Positions 1-5,868 are shown, counted from the stretch's first letter. The stretch is 8,047 bases of DNA from Actinomycetota bacterium (GCA_005883905.1 VAYD01000100.1:1-8047), one strand, 5' to 3'. Made by a program: numbers and translations. The notes: generated from the sequence alone by a model not told the origin.

Positions 1-375
1 GATGCTCTGCGTGACGTATGCGCGGAGATGCGTCACGTCGATCTTGGCTGTGTTGCTGTACTTCTTGAACGCGTTGATCACGCCGTTGCGCTTCGACGAC
101 GACGCGCCGTACTTGCTCTGCAGCGTCGACATCGACAGGTACTTGCCGTAGCTCGACGAGGCAGGGTTGCTCGCCGCCTTGACGGCATTGGAGATTCCGG
201 ATTGGTTTGCGATGAACCCAAGCTGCAACGACAGCTTCAACCCCGTCGGCGCGGGGCCGGCGTTCGTCAGGCCCTTGTGCGAGATCGGCCCGTAGTTGAT
301 GCTCGTCGAGGCGGTCGCAGGACCCACAACAAACAGGGCGAGTGCGACCGGGGCCATAGCGAGGAGAGCGCGCAT
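1..375 (-). CDS. Secreted S53-family serine peptidase (sedolisin/kumamolisin type), N-terminal part only
   Basis: The minus-strand frame is open from ATG at 375-373 to the window edge (125 codons), so the C-terminus and the catalytic domain are missing. Residues 1-22 look like a signal peptide: one Arg at position 2, a hydrophobic stretch (LLAMAPVALALFVVG), then an ATA-S cleavage site. The part after it resembles the pro-kumamolisin activation domain: KLSLQLGFIANQSG, then NPASSSYGKYLSMSTLQSKYG, matching the family pattern of 'dPsSpsYGkyLt...f.ps', then a helix-like segment NGVINAFKKY. In this family the prodomain acts as chaperone and inhibitor and is cleaved off at acid pH outside the cell; the active site is Ser-Glu-Asp. 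Those residues lie beyond the window, so activity cannot be judged. No good Shine-Dalgarno sequence is visible. The shared upstream element (406-427) ends 30 bases before this start, which supports it. Family call moderate to good; substrate unknown. Confidence 0.7.
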   Translation of the reverse strand, partial: MRALLAMAPVALALFVVGPATASTSINYGPISHKGLTNAGPAPTGLKLSLQLGFIANQSGISNAVKAASNPASSSYGKYLSMSTLQSKYGASSSKRNGVINAFKKYSNTAKIDVTHLRAYVTQSI

Positions 376-405
376 AGGCCGATCTGACCAACCACGACCG
401 CTGGG

Positions 406-427
406 CGCATCAGCCGTATCGGGTGAA
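406..427 (-). promoter_or_regulatory. Copy 1 of shared bipartite upstream element (TTCACCC-N9-GATGCG), before the S53 peptidase
   Basis: Read on the minus strand: TTCACCC at 427-421, nine-base spacer GATACGGCT, GATGCG at 411-406, then CCC. The element ends 30 bases before the peptidase ATG, a usual distance for a promoter. It is the only copy preceded by GC rather than RA. Four other copies with identical spacing lie at 2323, 6656, 7406 and 7831. Function (sigma-factor promoter or activator site) is inferred. Confidence 0.6.
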
Positions 428-466
428 GCGGCCGGACGCGCTCAGCTGTCGGCGGACCGCGACCAG

Positions 467-487
467 CCTCATCCCGAAAGGATGAGG
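467..487. promoter_or_regulatory. Perfect 8-bp inverted repeat in the divergent intergenic region
   Basis: CCTCATCC (467-474), loop CGAAA, GGATGAGG (480-487). It sits in the 185-base gene-free stretch 376-560, between the peptidase and the small membrane protein gene. No run of T follows on either strand, so it is not a canonical terminator. The left arm CTCATCC (468-474), nine bases and then GAGGAC (484-489) looks like a degenerate plus-strand copy of the shared element, 71 bases before the ATG at 561. It could be an operator or an RNA hairpin in the leader of the 561 operon. Nothing else in 376-560 is recognisable apart from the copy-1 element and a Shine-Dalgarno GGAGGG at 551-556. Confidence 0.4.
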
Positions 488-560
488 ACGGGCCATGCGG
501 TGAGGAGTAGCGTCGATCTGCTGCCGCCCAACCGGGCTGCACGAACGATCGGAGGGAACG

Positions 561-764
561 ATGGTTCCCGTTCTTGCCGTTTCCACATTTGGGGTGCTGA
601 TCCTTGCCGTGCTCTGGATCGCGCTCGCGTTCTGGCCGGCCCGCGTGGCCGGTCGCAAGGGGCACAGCTTCTTCGGCTACTTCATCCTGAGCCTGTTCTT
701 CTTCCCGCTCGCGCTGATCATGGCCTACCTCGTCCAGGATCGCCGGGTACCGGCCGCGCTATGA
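561..764 (+). CDS. Small two-helix membrane protein, unknown function
   Basis: A 67-aa protein with two strongly hydrophobic segments: residues about 3-25 (VLAVSTFGVLILAVLWIALAFWP) and about 37-60 (FFGYFILSLFFFPLALIMAYL). They are joined by a short basic loop (ARVAGRKGH), which by the positive-inside rule would be cytoplasmic. The pattern 'KGxSFxGYFxLSLxFFPxALIxAYL' is common in small uncharacterised bacterial membrane proteins; I cannot assign a function. The start is well supported: GGAGGG at 551-556 lies four bases before ATG. The stop TGA (762-764) overlaps the ATG of the next gene (761-763) as ATGA, indicating translational coupling with the DUF6325 protein. The two products may therefore be needed in similar amounts. 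Confidence 0.8.
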   Translation: MVPVLAVSTFGVLILAVLWIALAFWPARVAGRKGHSFFGYFILSLFFFPLALIMAYLVQDRRVPAAL

Positions 765-1219
765 CTGATCCAGCGCTGGACCAGCTGGGGCCCGTTGATT
801 ACGCCGTGGTCGAGTTTCCCGCCGGCGAGAGCAACTTCACGGGCGAGATGGTCGAGGAGCTCGTCAGTCTGGTCGACTCCGGAACGATCCGCGTCATCGA
901 CGTCCTGATCCTCACCAAGGACGCGGATGGGTCGATCGAAGCGATGGAGCTCTCCGACGTGGCCGACCTCGGACCGCTGCAGGAGCTCGAGGCACAGCTG
1001 GCGGATCTGCTGGCCGAGGACGATGTCGTGCATCTCGCCGCCGCGATGGAGCCGGGCAGCACGGCCGGCGTCCTGATCTGGGAGAACCTCTGGGCGGCGA
1101 AGTTCGCGTCGGCGGCACGCCGTTCGGGCGGGCAACTGATCGCCAACGGCCGGATTCCGATTCAGGCGATCATCGCCTCGATCGAGGCCGACGAAGCACT
1201 CGTGACCCAAGGAGCTTGA
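761..1219 (+). CDS. DUF6325 family protein
   Basis: A 152-aa soluble, acidic protein with no signal peptide or membrane segment. Recognisable family features are the N-terminal 'LGPVDYAVVEFP' strand, then 'EELVSLVDSGTIRVIDVLIL', 'KDADGSIEAMELSD', the acidic helix 'LLAEDDVVHLAAAMEPGS', 'LIWENLWAAKFASAARRSGG' and a C-terminal helix after 'GRIPIQAI'. This family is common in actinobacteria and has no established biochemical role, so none is given. The ATG at 761 overlaps the upstream stop (ATGA), so the start is fixed by coupling; a longer in-frame extension back to 296 crosses the intergenic region and the upstream gene and is not real. The segment 'SGTIRV..V..L.KDADGS' closely parallels one in the DUF1269-like protein at 4868-5383, suggesting a common fold. 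In other actinobacteria these genes often precede a short SHOCT-domain protein, which fits the next gene. Confidence 0.85.
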   Translation: MTDPALDQLGPVDYAVVEFPAGESNFTGEMVEELVSLVDSGTIRVIDVLILTKDADGSIEAMELSDVADLGPLQELEAQLADLLAEDDVVHLAAAMEPGSTAGVLIWENLWAAKFASAARRSGGQLIANGRIPIQAIIASIEADEALVTQGA

Positions 1220-1221
1220 GC

Positions 1222-1389
1222 ATGCCGCTAAGACCAGCACGCGTCGGACGAGTCGGTGTCATCGGCCATCCGGTCGCGAAGACCGCAGTCGTCGCAAGAG
1301 CAGTCACGCCCGGCCCGGCGCCGATCGCGAAGACGGCGGTCGTCGCCGCCGCCGTCACCCCGGGACGAGGTCGTCGCAGGCGCATTTAG
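1222..1389 (+). CDS. 55-aa basic, hydrophobic protein with an internal duplication; possible SHOCT-less remnant
   Basis: ATG at 1222 lies two bases after the DUF6325 stop (TGA 1217-1219), with GGAG at 1211-1214 seven bases before it, so it is probably co-translated. Translation begins MPLRPARVGRVGVIGH, carries two near-identical 15-residue units (PVAKTAVVARAVTPG, then PIAKTAVVAAAVTPG, two residues apart) and ends GRGRRRRI-stop. It has no acidic residue. The opening and the 'xVAKTAVVA' segment resemble the N-terminus of short actinobacterial proteins that follow DUF6325 genes and end in a SHOCT domain. No SHOCT-like sequence (DLxxQLxxLxxLxxxGxLTxEEF) appears downstream in any frame before 1452. 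It may be a truncated relative or an independent small membrane-binding peptide. Codon use is ordinary for the window. The gene is plausible; its function is unknown. Confidence 0.55.
   Translation: MPLRPARVGRVGVIGHPVAKTAVVARAVTPGPAPIAKTAVVAAAVTPGRGRRRRI
1270..1365 (+). repeat. Tandem-like 45-bp duplication inside the 55-aa gene
   Basis: Units at 1270-1314 and 1321-1365 are separated by six bases. They encode PVAKTAVVARAVTPG and PIAKTAVVAAAVTPG, which differ at two residues. Further differences lie at third codon positions (for example ACC/ACG, GCA/GCG, GCA/GCC), so the duplication is not recent and both copies appear to have been kept as protein. Confidence 0.7.
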
Positions 1390-1406
1390 GTGGGGCGATG
1401 CCGCGC

Positions 1407-1424
1407 CTGACACGAGAGTGTCGG
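1407..1424. other. Short hairpin between the 55-aa gene and the lipoprotein gene
   Basis: CTGACAC (1407-1413), loop GAGA, GTGTCGG (1418-1424): a seven-pair stem with one G-T pair. It lies 18 bases after the stop at 1389 and 28 bases before the lipoprotein ATG. There is no T-run, so it is a weak terminator candidate at best. It could be an mRNA-processing or stability hairpin inside one transcript. Confidence 0.3.
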
Positions 1425-1451
1425 CATCCGAGGCGACGAGGGGACGCAACG

Positions 1452-2315
1452 ATGGGCACACCGCCGAACATGACGACCGCAGAGCCAGACGTCGTGCCCC
1501 AGCGGCGCGGCGGCTGGCCGGCGCTCGCCGGCGGAGCTCTCATCGTCGGCGCCTTGTGCGCGGCGGGCTGCGGGGGCTCGAAGGGCGGCAGCACGACGGC
1601 AGCCCAGGCCAAGACGGTCGACGACGCACAGGTCGAGCAGGGCATCGAAAGCAGCCTTTCGACTTCGACCGCGAAGGTCACCGGCGCGAAGTGCCCGAGC
1701 AACATCCCGGTGCAGAAGGGCGACACCTTCACCTGCACCGTGACCTTCAGCGACGGAGCAACGGGGAAGGCCACCGTGACGCAGCAAGGACTCGGCAAGT
1801 ACACGTACGCCCTGACGCCAGGATCGGTCCAGGTGCCCGGTGCGACAGCCGACGCCGCTGTCGAGAAGGCGCTCGCCGATCAGGGCATTCCCAACACGAC
1901 GGTGACGTGCCCTTCGAACATCATCGTCAAGGTCGACACGACCGTGACCTGTGACGTCAGCGGAGCACAGGGCCTCGCAGGCGGAACCGTGAGAAGACGT
2001 CCTAGGAGGGCGTCGCGCAAACCGGAACCTGCGATGTCCGCTGATCAGCTGCTGACCCACCTGTTCAACGCCGGCGTGGCGGTGTCGATCATCTCGACCG
2101 TCCTCGCCCTCGGGATGTCCTACACCGTGGCCGAGCTGGTCGCGCCGCTGCGGCGGGTGTGGCTCGGCACCCAGCTGAATGGAAACCCCGACTACTTGGG
2201 GCCCGCGATCGTCTTCTCGCTCGTCGACCTGATCCTGGTCCTGTTCCTCAGCGTCGAACTCGGCCGTCACAGCGGCTCAACACCAGCCGCCGAGAACGCC
2301 CCGCCCAGCAGTTAG
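1452..2315 (+). CDS. Double-DUF4333 lipoprotein read through into a transporter fragment (fusion frame)
   Basis: The start ATG 1452 is preceded by GAGGGG (1438-1443), eight bases away; ATG 1398 and 1470 are in frame but less well placed. Residues 19-40 form a basic-hydrophobic lipoprotein signal (RRGGWPALAGGALIVGALC then AAGC), putting the lipidated Cys at residue 40, followed by a GGSKGGSTTAAQ linker. Two DUF4333-type repeats follow, each with the paired Cys of the family: 'AKCPSNIPVQKGDTFTCTVTF' and 'VTCPSNIIVKVDTTVTCDVSG'. The second repeat stops abruptly at 'GLAGGTV' and runs into a basic linker (RRRPRRASRKPEP), then at residue 195 into MSADQLL and two membrane segments. The expected end of the second DUF4333 repeat is missing. 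The genuine lipoprotein is thus about residues 1-180, an envelope protein of unknown function. The tail is described separately. I infer a deletion-made fusion rather than a designed one: the lipid anchor places the linker outside, which the positive-inside rule disfavours. Confidence 0.65.
   Translation: MGTPPNMTTAEPDVVPQRRGGWPALAGGALIVGALCAAGCGGSKGGSTTAAQAKTVDDAQVEQGIESSLSTSTAKVTGAKCPSNIPVQKGDTFTCTVTFSDGATGKATVTQQGLGKYTYALTPGSVQVPGATADAAVEKALADQGIPNTTVTCPSNIIVKVDTTVTCDVSGAQGLAGGTVRRRPRRASRKPEPAMSADQLLTHLFNAGVAVSIISTVLALGMSYTVAELVAPLRRVWLGTQLNGNPDYLGPAIVFSLVDLILVLFLSVELGRHSGSTPAAENAPPSS
2034..2315 (+). pseudogene. Remnant of a bile-acid:Na+ symporter (BASS)-like transporter with the middle deleted
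   Basis: From ATG 2034 the frame encodes 93 residues. The first part (MSADQLLTHLFNAGV, then VSIISTVLALGMSYTVAELVAPLRRVWL) looks like the first helices of BASS-type transporters, including a 'GMSxTxxEL..PLRR' turn. The second part (GTQLNGNPDYL, then a helix AIVFSLVDLILVLFLSVELGRHS and a polar tail) looks like a transporter's last helix. The family is usually about 300 aa with 8-10 helices; roughly 200 central residues would be absent, with the frame kept across the junction near 2160-2172. No good Shine-Dalgarno sequence is close: AGGAGG at 2004-2009 is 24 bases away. The ORF is also in frame with the upstream lipoprotein. It might instead be a true small two-helix membrane protein. The BASS assignment is from memory of the family pattern and is moderate. 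Confidence 0.45.
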
Positions 2316-2322
2316 GGCCCAA

Positions 2323-2344
2323 TTCACCCTTTCTGGACGATGCG
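2323..2344 (+). promoter_or_regulatory. Copy 2 of shared bipartite upstream element, before the sulfatase
   Basis: AA then TTCACCC (2323-2329), spacer TTTCTGGAC, GATGCG (2339-2344), followed by GCC. It begins eight bases after the stop of the upstream frame (2313-2315), in the 134-base gap before the sulfatase. It ends 105 bases before the GTG start, the longest leader among the five copies. The rest of the gap (2345-2437) shows no other clear signal. Confidence 0.6.
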
Positions 2345-2449
2345 GCCGCGTGCGCCTTGCGCGACCGTACCGGCAGTGTCAGCGACGGGCGGACATCCGT
2401 TCCCACCGCCGCTCGGCGCGTCGCCCGCGCAACCATCGAGAGGAGCGTC

Positions 2450-4855
2450 GTGAGCGATCAGACGCCTGACCGCACCAAGCTGCCGATTCGGCGCCCGCCG
2501 TTCAGTGGCGTCGCGAACCAGACGCTCGACGGCTCGCAGCCAGGGTGGGAGCAGATCGGCCATGTGGAGTCCCCGGAGGGCGCGCCGAACGTCCTGGTGG
2601 TGCTGATCGACGATGCAGGGTTCGGCAACCCGAGCACGTTCGGCGGCCCGATCTCCACCCCGAACTACGACCGGATGGCGCAGCAGGGGTTGCGCTACAA
2701 CCGCTTCCACGTGACCGCGATGTGCTCGCCGACGCGAGCGGCGCTGCTGACGGGTCGCAATCACCATGCGGTCGGAATGGGAGGCATCCCGGAGTTCTCC
2801 GGTGGCTTCCCGGGCTATTCGGCAATGCTGCCCAGGGACGCGGCGCCGTTCCCGAAGGTCCTGAAGGAGAACGGCTATTCGACGGCGTGCGTCGGCAAGT
2901 GGCACCTGACGCCTGAGGGCGAGCAGGGGCCGGCCGGCCCGTTCGACCATTGGCCCAACGCCTGGGGCTTTGACTACTACTGGGGCTTCCTCGCCCCCGA
3001 AGCCGGTCAGTTCGACACCATGATCGCCGAGAACCAGCGGTTCATCGGGGTCCAGGAGGGCAAGGACGGAGCGCCGTTCTACTTCCCGGAGGCGATGACC
3101 GACAAGGCGATCGACTGGCTGCACGGCGTGCGGGGCCACAAGACCGGCAAGCCGTGGATGGTCTACTACTCGACCGGCTGCAGCCACGCGCCCCACCACG
3201 TCTGGAAGGAGTGGTCGGACAGGTACAAGGGCCGCTTCGACGAGGGCTGGGACAAGCTGCGCGAGGAGACGTTCGCACGCCAGAAGGAGCTCGGCGTGAT
3301 CCCGCCCGACACGCAGCTCACGCCGCGCGACGAGCTGATGCCGGCCTGGGATTCGCTGGACGAGAACTCCAAGCGCGTCTTTGCCCGCCAGATGGAGGTC
3401 TACGCCGGGTATTCGGAGAACGCCGACTTCCACGTCGGCCGGCTCCTGGACGCGATCGAGGAGATGGGCGAGCTCGAGGACACGATCGTCGTCTGGATCT
3501 GGGGCGACAACGGCGCCAGCCTGGAGGGCACCCCGACGGGGACGTTCAACGAGGGGACGATGGTCAACGGGCTGCCGCTCACCGACTCCGAGCAGATGCA
3601 GCTGACGCTGAAGTGGGGCGGGCTGGAGGCGTGGGGCACCGAGATGATGTACCCGCACTACTCCACGGCCTGGGCGTGGGCGAGCAACACGCCGTTTCAG
3701 TGGGGCAAGCAGGTCGCCTCGCACCTCGGCGGCACCCGCAACCCGCTGGTCGTGCACTGGCCCGAGGGCATCGATGACGCCGGCGGCCTACGATCGCAGT
3801 TCACGCACGTCACGGACATCGGCCCGACGATCCTCGACCTCGCGGGTGTCCCTCAGGCGACGCACGTGGACGGCGTGGAGCAGCAGCCGATGACCGGTGT
3901 GACGTTCGCGCAGTCGCTCGCCGACGCGGATGCTCCCGAGCGCCACACGCAGCAGTACTTCGAGAACTTCGGCAACCGGGCGATGTACAAGGACGGCTGG
4001 TGGCTGTCGATGCGGATGCCGCGCATCCCATGGCGACTGGATCCGGAGCTGCTCAAGAAATTCGCGCCCGGCGTCTGGAGGCCAGACGACGACCCGGTCG
4101 AGCTGTACTACCTGCCCGACGACTTCTCGCAGGCCAACGATCTCTCGCAGACCAACCCGGAGAAGGTCAAGGAGCTACAGGCGTTGTTCTGGGAAGAGGC
4201 CGAGAAGTACAACGTCAAGCCGCTGCTCGCCGGCTTCTCCCCGTTCTTCGGCATCCTGCCGCCGCTCGGAGCGCAGACGATCACGACCTACTACGGCGAC
4301 GTCCAGAACGTGGCTCCAGGGGCTGTTCCCCGGGTCTACAACCACTCCTACACGATCACCGCGGACCTTCACATCCCCGAGGGCGGCGCCGAGGGTGTGA
4401 TCGTCGCCGACGCCAGCCACCTCGGAGGCTTCTCGCTGTTCGTCCAGGACGGCAAGCTCAAGCACACCTACGCGTTCCTCGGGGTCTTCGAATACCGCCA
4501 GGAGTCCGACGGCGAGTTGCCGACCGGCGACGTGACGGTTCAGATGGCGTTCAAGGCAGACGCGGCGGCGCCGGCGACGCCCGGCGACGTCACGCTGTAC
4601 GTCGACGGCGAGCCCGTCGGCCGCGGGCGGTTGGATCACACCGTGCCGTTCGGCTTCAGCGGCTACGCGGGCCTCGACGTCGGGCGCGACAACGGGCTGG
4701 TCGTCGACCGAAGCTACGCCGACCAGGCGCCCTTCGTGTTCACCGGGACGGTCAAGAAGGTCGTCTTCGACGTCGCCCCGCACCTCGACGACGACGAGCA
4801 CGCCCTCCACGAGGCGGCCTCACAGGCCCACACCGTCGCCGGTATGGACGCCTAG
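2450..4855 (+). CDS. Type I sulfatase (arylsulfatase), formylglycine-dependent, 801 aa
   Basis: Hydrolyses a sulfate ester, probably in the cytoplasm because no signal peptide or N-terminal helix is visible. The start is GTG 2450, with AGGAG at 2441-2445 four bases before it; the frame stays open back to 2159 but that part overlaps the previous gene. Motifs seen: metal-binding D54-D55 in 'VLVVLIDDAGFG'; the C92-S-P-T-R96 signature, whose Cys is oxidised to formylglycine; K150 and H152 in 'GKWHL'; H246 in 'GCSHAPHH'; D353-N354 in 'WGDNGAS'; K420 in 'WGKQVASHLGGTRNP'. All catalytic positions of the family are thus present. Residues from about 600 to the end form a beta-rich C-terminal domain ('HSYTITADLHIPEGG', 'GVIVADASHLGGFSLFVQDGKL', 'DVTLYVDGEPVG'). 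Length and architecture match the roughly 790-aa actinobacterial AtsA/AtsD-type sulfatases. No formylglycine-generating enzyme is in the window. The DUF1269-like gene follows 12 bases after the stop, so the two form an operon. Natural substrate unknown. Confidence 0.95.
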   Translation: MSDQTPDRTKLPIRRPPFSGVANQTLDGSQPGWEQIGHVESPEGAPNVLVVLIDDAGFGNPSTFGGPISTPNYDRMAQQGLRYNRFHVTAMCSPTRAALLTGRNHHAVGMGGIPEFSGGFPGYSAMLPRDAAPFPKVLKENGYSTACVGKWHLTPEGEQGPAGPFDHWPNAWGFDYYWGFLAPEAGQFDTMIAENQRFIGVQEGKDGAPFYFPEAMTDKAIDWLHGVRGHKTGKPWMVYYSTGCSHAPHHVWKEWSDRYKGRFDEGWDKLREETFARQKELGVIPPDTQLTPRDELMPAWDSLDENSKRVFARQMEVYAGYSENADFHVGRLLDAIEEMGELEDTIVVWIWGDNGASLEGTPTGTFNEGTMVNGLPLTDSEQMQLTLKWGGLEAWGTEMMYPHYSTAWAWASNTPFQWGKQVASHLGGTRNPLVVHWPEGIDDAGGLRSQFTHVTDIGPTILDLAGVPQATHVDGVEQQPMTGVTFAQSLADADAPERHTQQYFENFGNRAMYKDGWWLSMRMPRIPWRLDPELLKKFAPGVWRPDDDPVELYYLPDDFSQANDLSQTNPEKVKELQALFWEEAEKYNVKPLLAGFSPFFGILPPLGAQTITTYYGDVQNVAPGAVPRVYNHSYTITADLHIPEGGAEGVIVADASHLGGFSLFVQDGKLKHTYAFLGVFEYRQESDGELPTGDVTVQMAFKADAAAPATPGDVTLYVDGEPVGRGRLDHTVPFGFSGYAGLDVGRDNGLVVDRSYADQAPFVFTGTVKKVVFDVAPHLDDDEHALHEAASQAHTVAGMDA

Positions 4856-4867
4856 GAAGGATCGACG

Positions 4868-5383
4868 ATGAGCGATGACCACAAAGACGTCCTGATCGCG
4901 GCGTATCTCTTCGAGGACCTCGCGAAGCGCGACTTCGACGCCGTGCTGAAGCTCGCCGAGGAGGGCACGATCACCGTCGAGGGAGTCGCCGTCGTGCAGA
5001 AGGACGCCGACGGAGACGTGTCAGTGACCGAGACCGGCGACCACCTCGGCCGCAAGGGCGCCAAGCTCGGTGGCGGCGCCGGCCTCGTCGTCGGGCTGCT
5101 CGCGCCGCCGCTGCTCGCCGCGACCGCCGTCGGCGCGGCCGCCGGCACCGTCGTCGGCAAGTTCGCCAAGCACCGCGTCGAAAGCGGCATCGGCGAGAAG
5201 CTCGACGCCGCGCTGCCGCCGGGCGCCGGAGGCGTGATCGCCATCTACGACGCCGCCGGCGCCGAGGCCGTCGACGCAGCGCTCGCCAACGCAGTCCGGA
5301 AATCCGTGGCGCACATCGACGGGATGAGCGCCAAGGAACTCAAGGCCGGGCTCGCCGAGGCGCAGGCCGGCATGGGTGGCTGA
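4868..5383 (+). CDS. DUF1269-like protein with glycine-zipper membrane segment
   Basis: A 171-aa protein starting 12 bases after the sulfatase stop, with AGGAAGG (4854-4860) seven bases before ATG, so it is the second gene of that operon. The N-terminal domain (residues about 1-58) reads 'DVLIAAYLFEDLAKRDFDAVLKLAEEGTITVEGVAVVQKDADG' in pieces and is typical of DUF1269. Residues about 61-97 are a Gly/Ala-rich hydrophobic stretch ('GAKLGGGAGLVVGLLAPPLLAATAVGAAAGTVVGKF') that could form a helical hairpin. The C-terminal part ('LPPGAGGVIAIYDAAGAEAVDAAL') returns to a soluble alpha/beta pattern, then a charged helix. Such proteins are stress-linked membrane-associated proteins of unknown biochemistry. 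The segment GTITVEGVAVVQKDADGD matches GTIRVIDVLILTKDADGS of the DUF6325 protein upstream. The stop lies 13 bases from the stop of the convergent gene at 5397, with no terminator hairpin visible between them. Confidence 0.85.
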   Translation: MSDDHKDVLIAAYLFEDLAKRDFDAVLKLAEEGTITVEGVAVVQKDADGDVSVTETGDHLGRKGAKLGGGAGLVVGLLAPPLLAATAVGAAAGTVVGKFAKHRVESGIGEKLDAALPPGAGGVIAIYDAAGAEAVDAALANAVRKSVAHIDGMSAKELKAGLAEAQAGMGG

Positions 5384-5396
5384 CGACGCCAGGCAG

Positions 5397-5858
5397 TCAT
5401 GTGGTGCGGCGAATGCCGTCGTCAACGACCGCGACCGCCGACACGTAGGCAATATGCGTGCCGAAGCTGGTCGCGAGCAGGGCGGGTGGCCAGCGCCATG
5501 GGGGCGGGGTGCGACCGAGCAGTGGGAAGAGCGTCAGCGTCGCGCTCATCAGCGTGGCGCCGAAGAGCATGCTCGCCCACGGCTCGCCGACGCGGCGTCG
5601 CAGGATCCCGTGCCACAGGCCGAACACAGAGCCGTAGCTCCACCGCAGGGCGAGCGCGAGCTCGTTCTCCTCGCGATCGGTCACGTGGGGCAGGTGCATG
5701 ATCGACGCCACGATCTGACCTGGGACGAGCGAGTCGTCGTAGTCCAGCGGGCCGCTCGCGCTACGGCGAAGCCGGCGCTCGGTTGCATAGGCGAGCGTCA
5801 TTGTCGTGGTGCCCGCGGTGCCGGCGAGCACGCTTCTCAGAGGCCAGGGAATCGCCAT
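5397..5858 (-). CDS. Small multi-helix membrane protein, unknown function
   Basis: ATG 5858 gives 153 aa beginning MAIPWPLRSVLAGTAGTTTM. The frame is open upstream, but that part overlaps the flavodoxin gene and is full of Arg, so it is rejected. An AGGTG Shine-Dalgarno (5870-5866) overlaps the TAG stop of the flavodoxin-like gene and lies seven bases before ATG, so the two are co-translated. Likely helices: residues about 5-24, about 66-82 (LALRWSYGSVFGLWHGI), about 94-113 (ASMLFGATLMSATLTLFPLL) and about 122-143 (PALLATSFGTHIAYVSAVAVV). A polar loop between the first two holds 'SLVPGQIVASIMHLPHVTDREENE'-like sequence. The shape recalls small DUF1440-type inner-membrane proteins, but I cannot assign the family. 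Its tie to a flavodoxin suggests a membrane partner for a redox protein; this is inference. Confidence 0.7.
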   Translation of the reverse strand: MAIPWPLRSVLAGTAGTTTMTLAYATERRLRRSASGPLDYDDSLVPGQIVASIMHLPHVTDREENELALALRWSYGSVFGLWHGILRRRVGEPWASMLFGATLMSATLTLFPLLGRTPPPWRWPPALLATSFGTHIAYVSAVAVVDDGIRRTT

Positions 5859-5868
5859 GCCGACGCAC

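Noticed and set aside
296..760. Extension of the DUF6325 frame back to 296
   Set aside because: It crosses the peptidase start, the intergenic hairpin and the whole 67-aa gene in another frame; ATG 761 is coupled by an ATGA overlap.
1381..1402. GATGCC at 1397-1402 as a sixth copy of the shared element
   Set aside because: The seven bases at the matching position (1381-1387) agree with TTCAYCC at only about three positions.
1256..1954. 232-codon plus-strand frame across the 55-aa and lipoprotein genes
   Set aside because: Arg-rich shadow; the lipoprotein frame has a signal, lipid-attachment Cys and paired Cys repeats.
2159..2449. 97-codon N-terminal extension of the sulfatase frame (ATG at 2159)
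   Set aside because: It overlaps the previous plus-strand gene and the promoter-like element, is Arg/Pro-rich, and GTG 2450 has a good AGGAG four bases upstream.
2324..3757. Long minus-strand open frame opposite the sulfatase
   Set aside because: Composition is Arg/Val/Leu-rich antisense of high-GC codons with no domain pattern; the plus strand encodes an intact sulfatase.
4000..4878. 292-codon plus-strand frame overlapping the sulfatase C-terminus
   Set aside because: Very Arg-rich out-of-frame shadow with no recognisable pattern.
5384..5396. Terminator between the convergent genes
   Set aside because: Only 13 bases, with no stem-loop or T-run visible.
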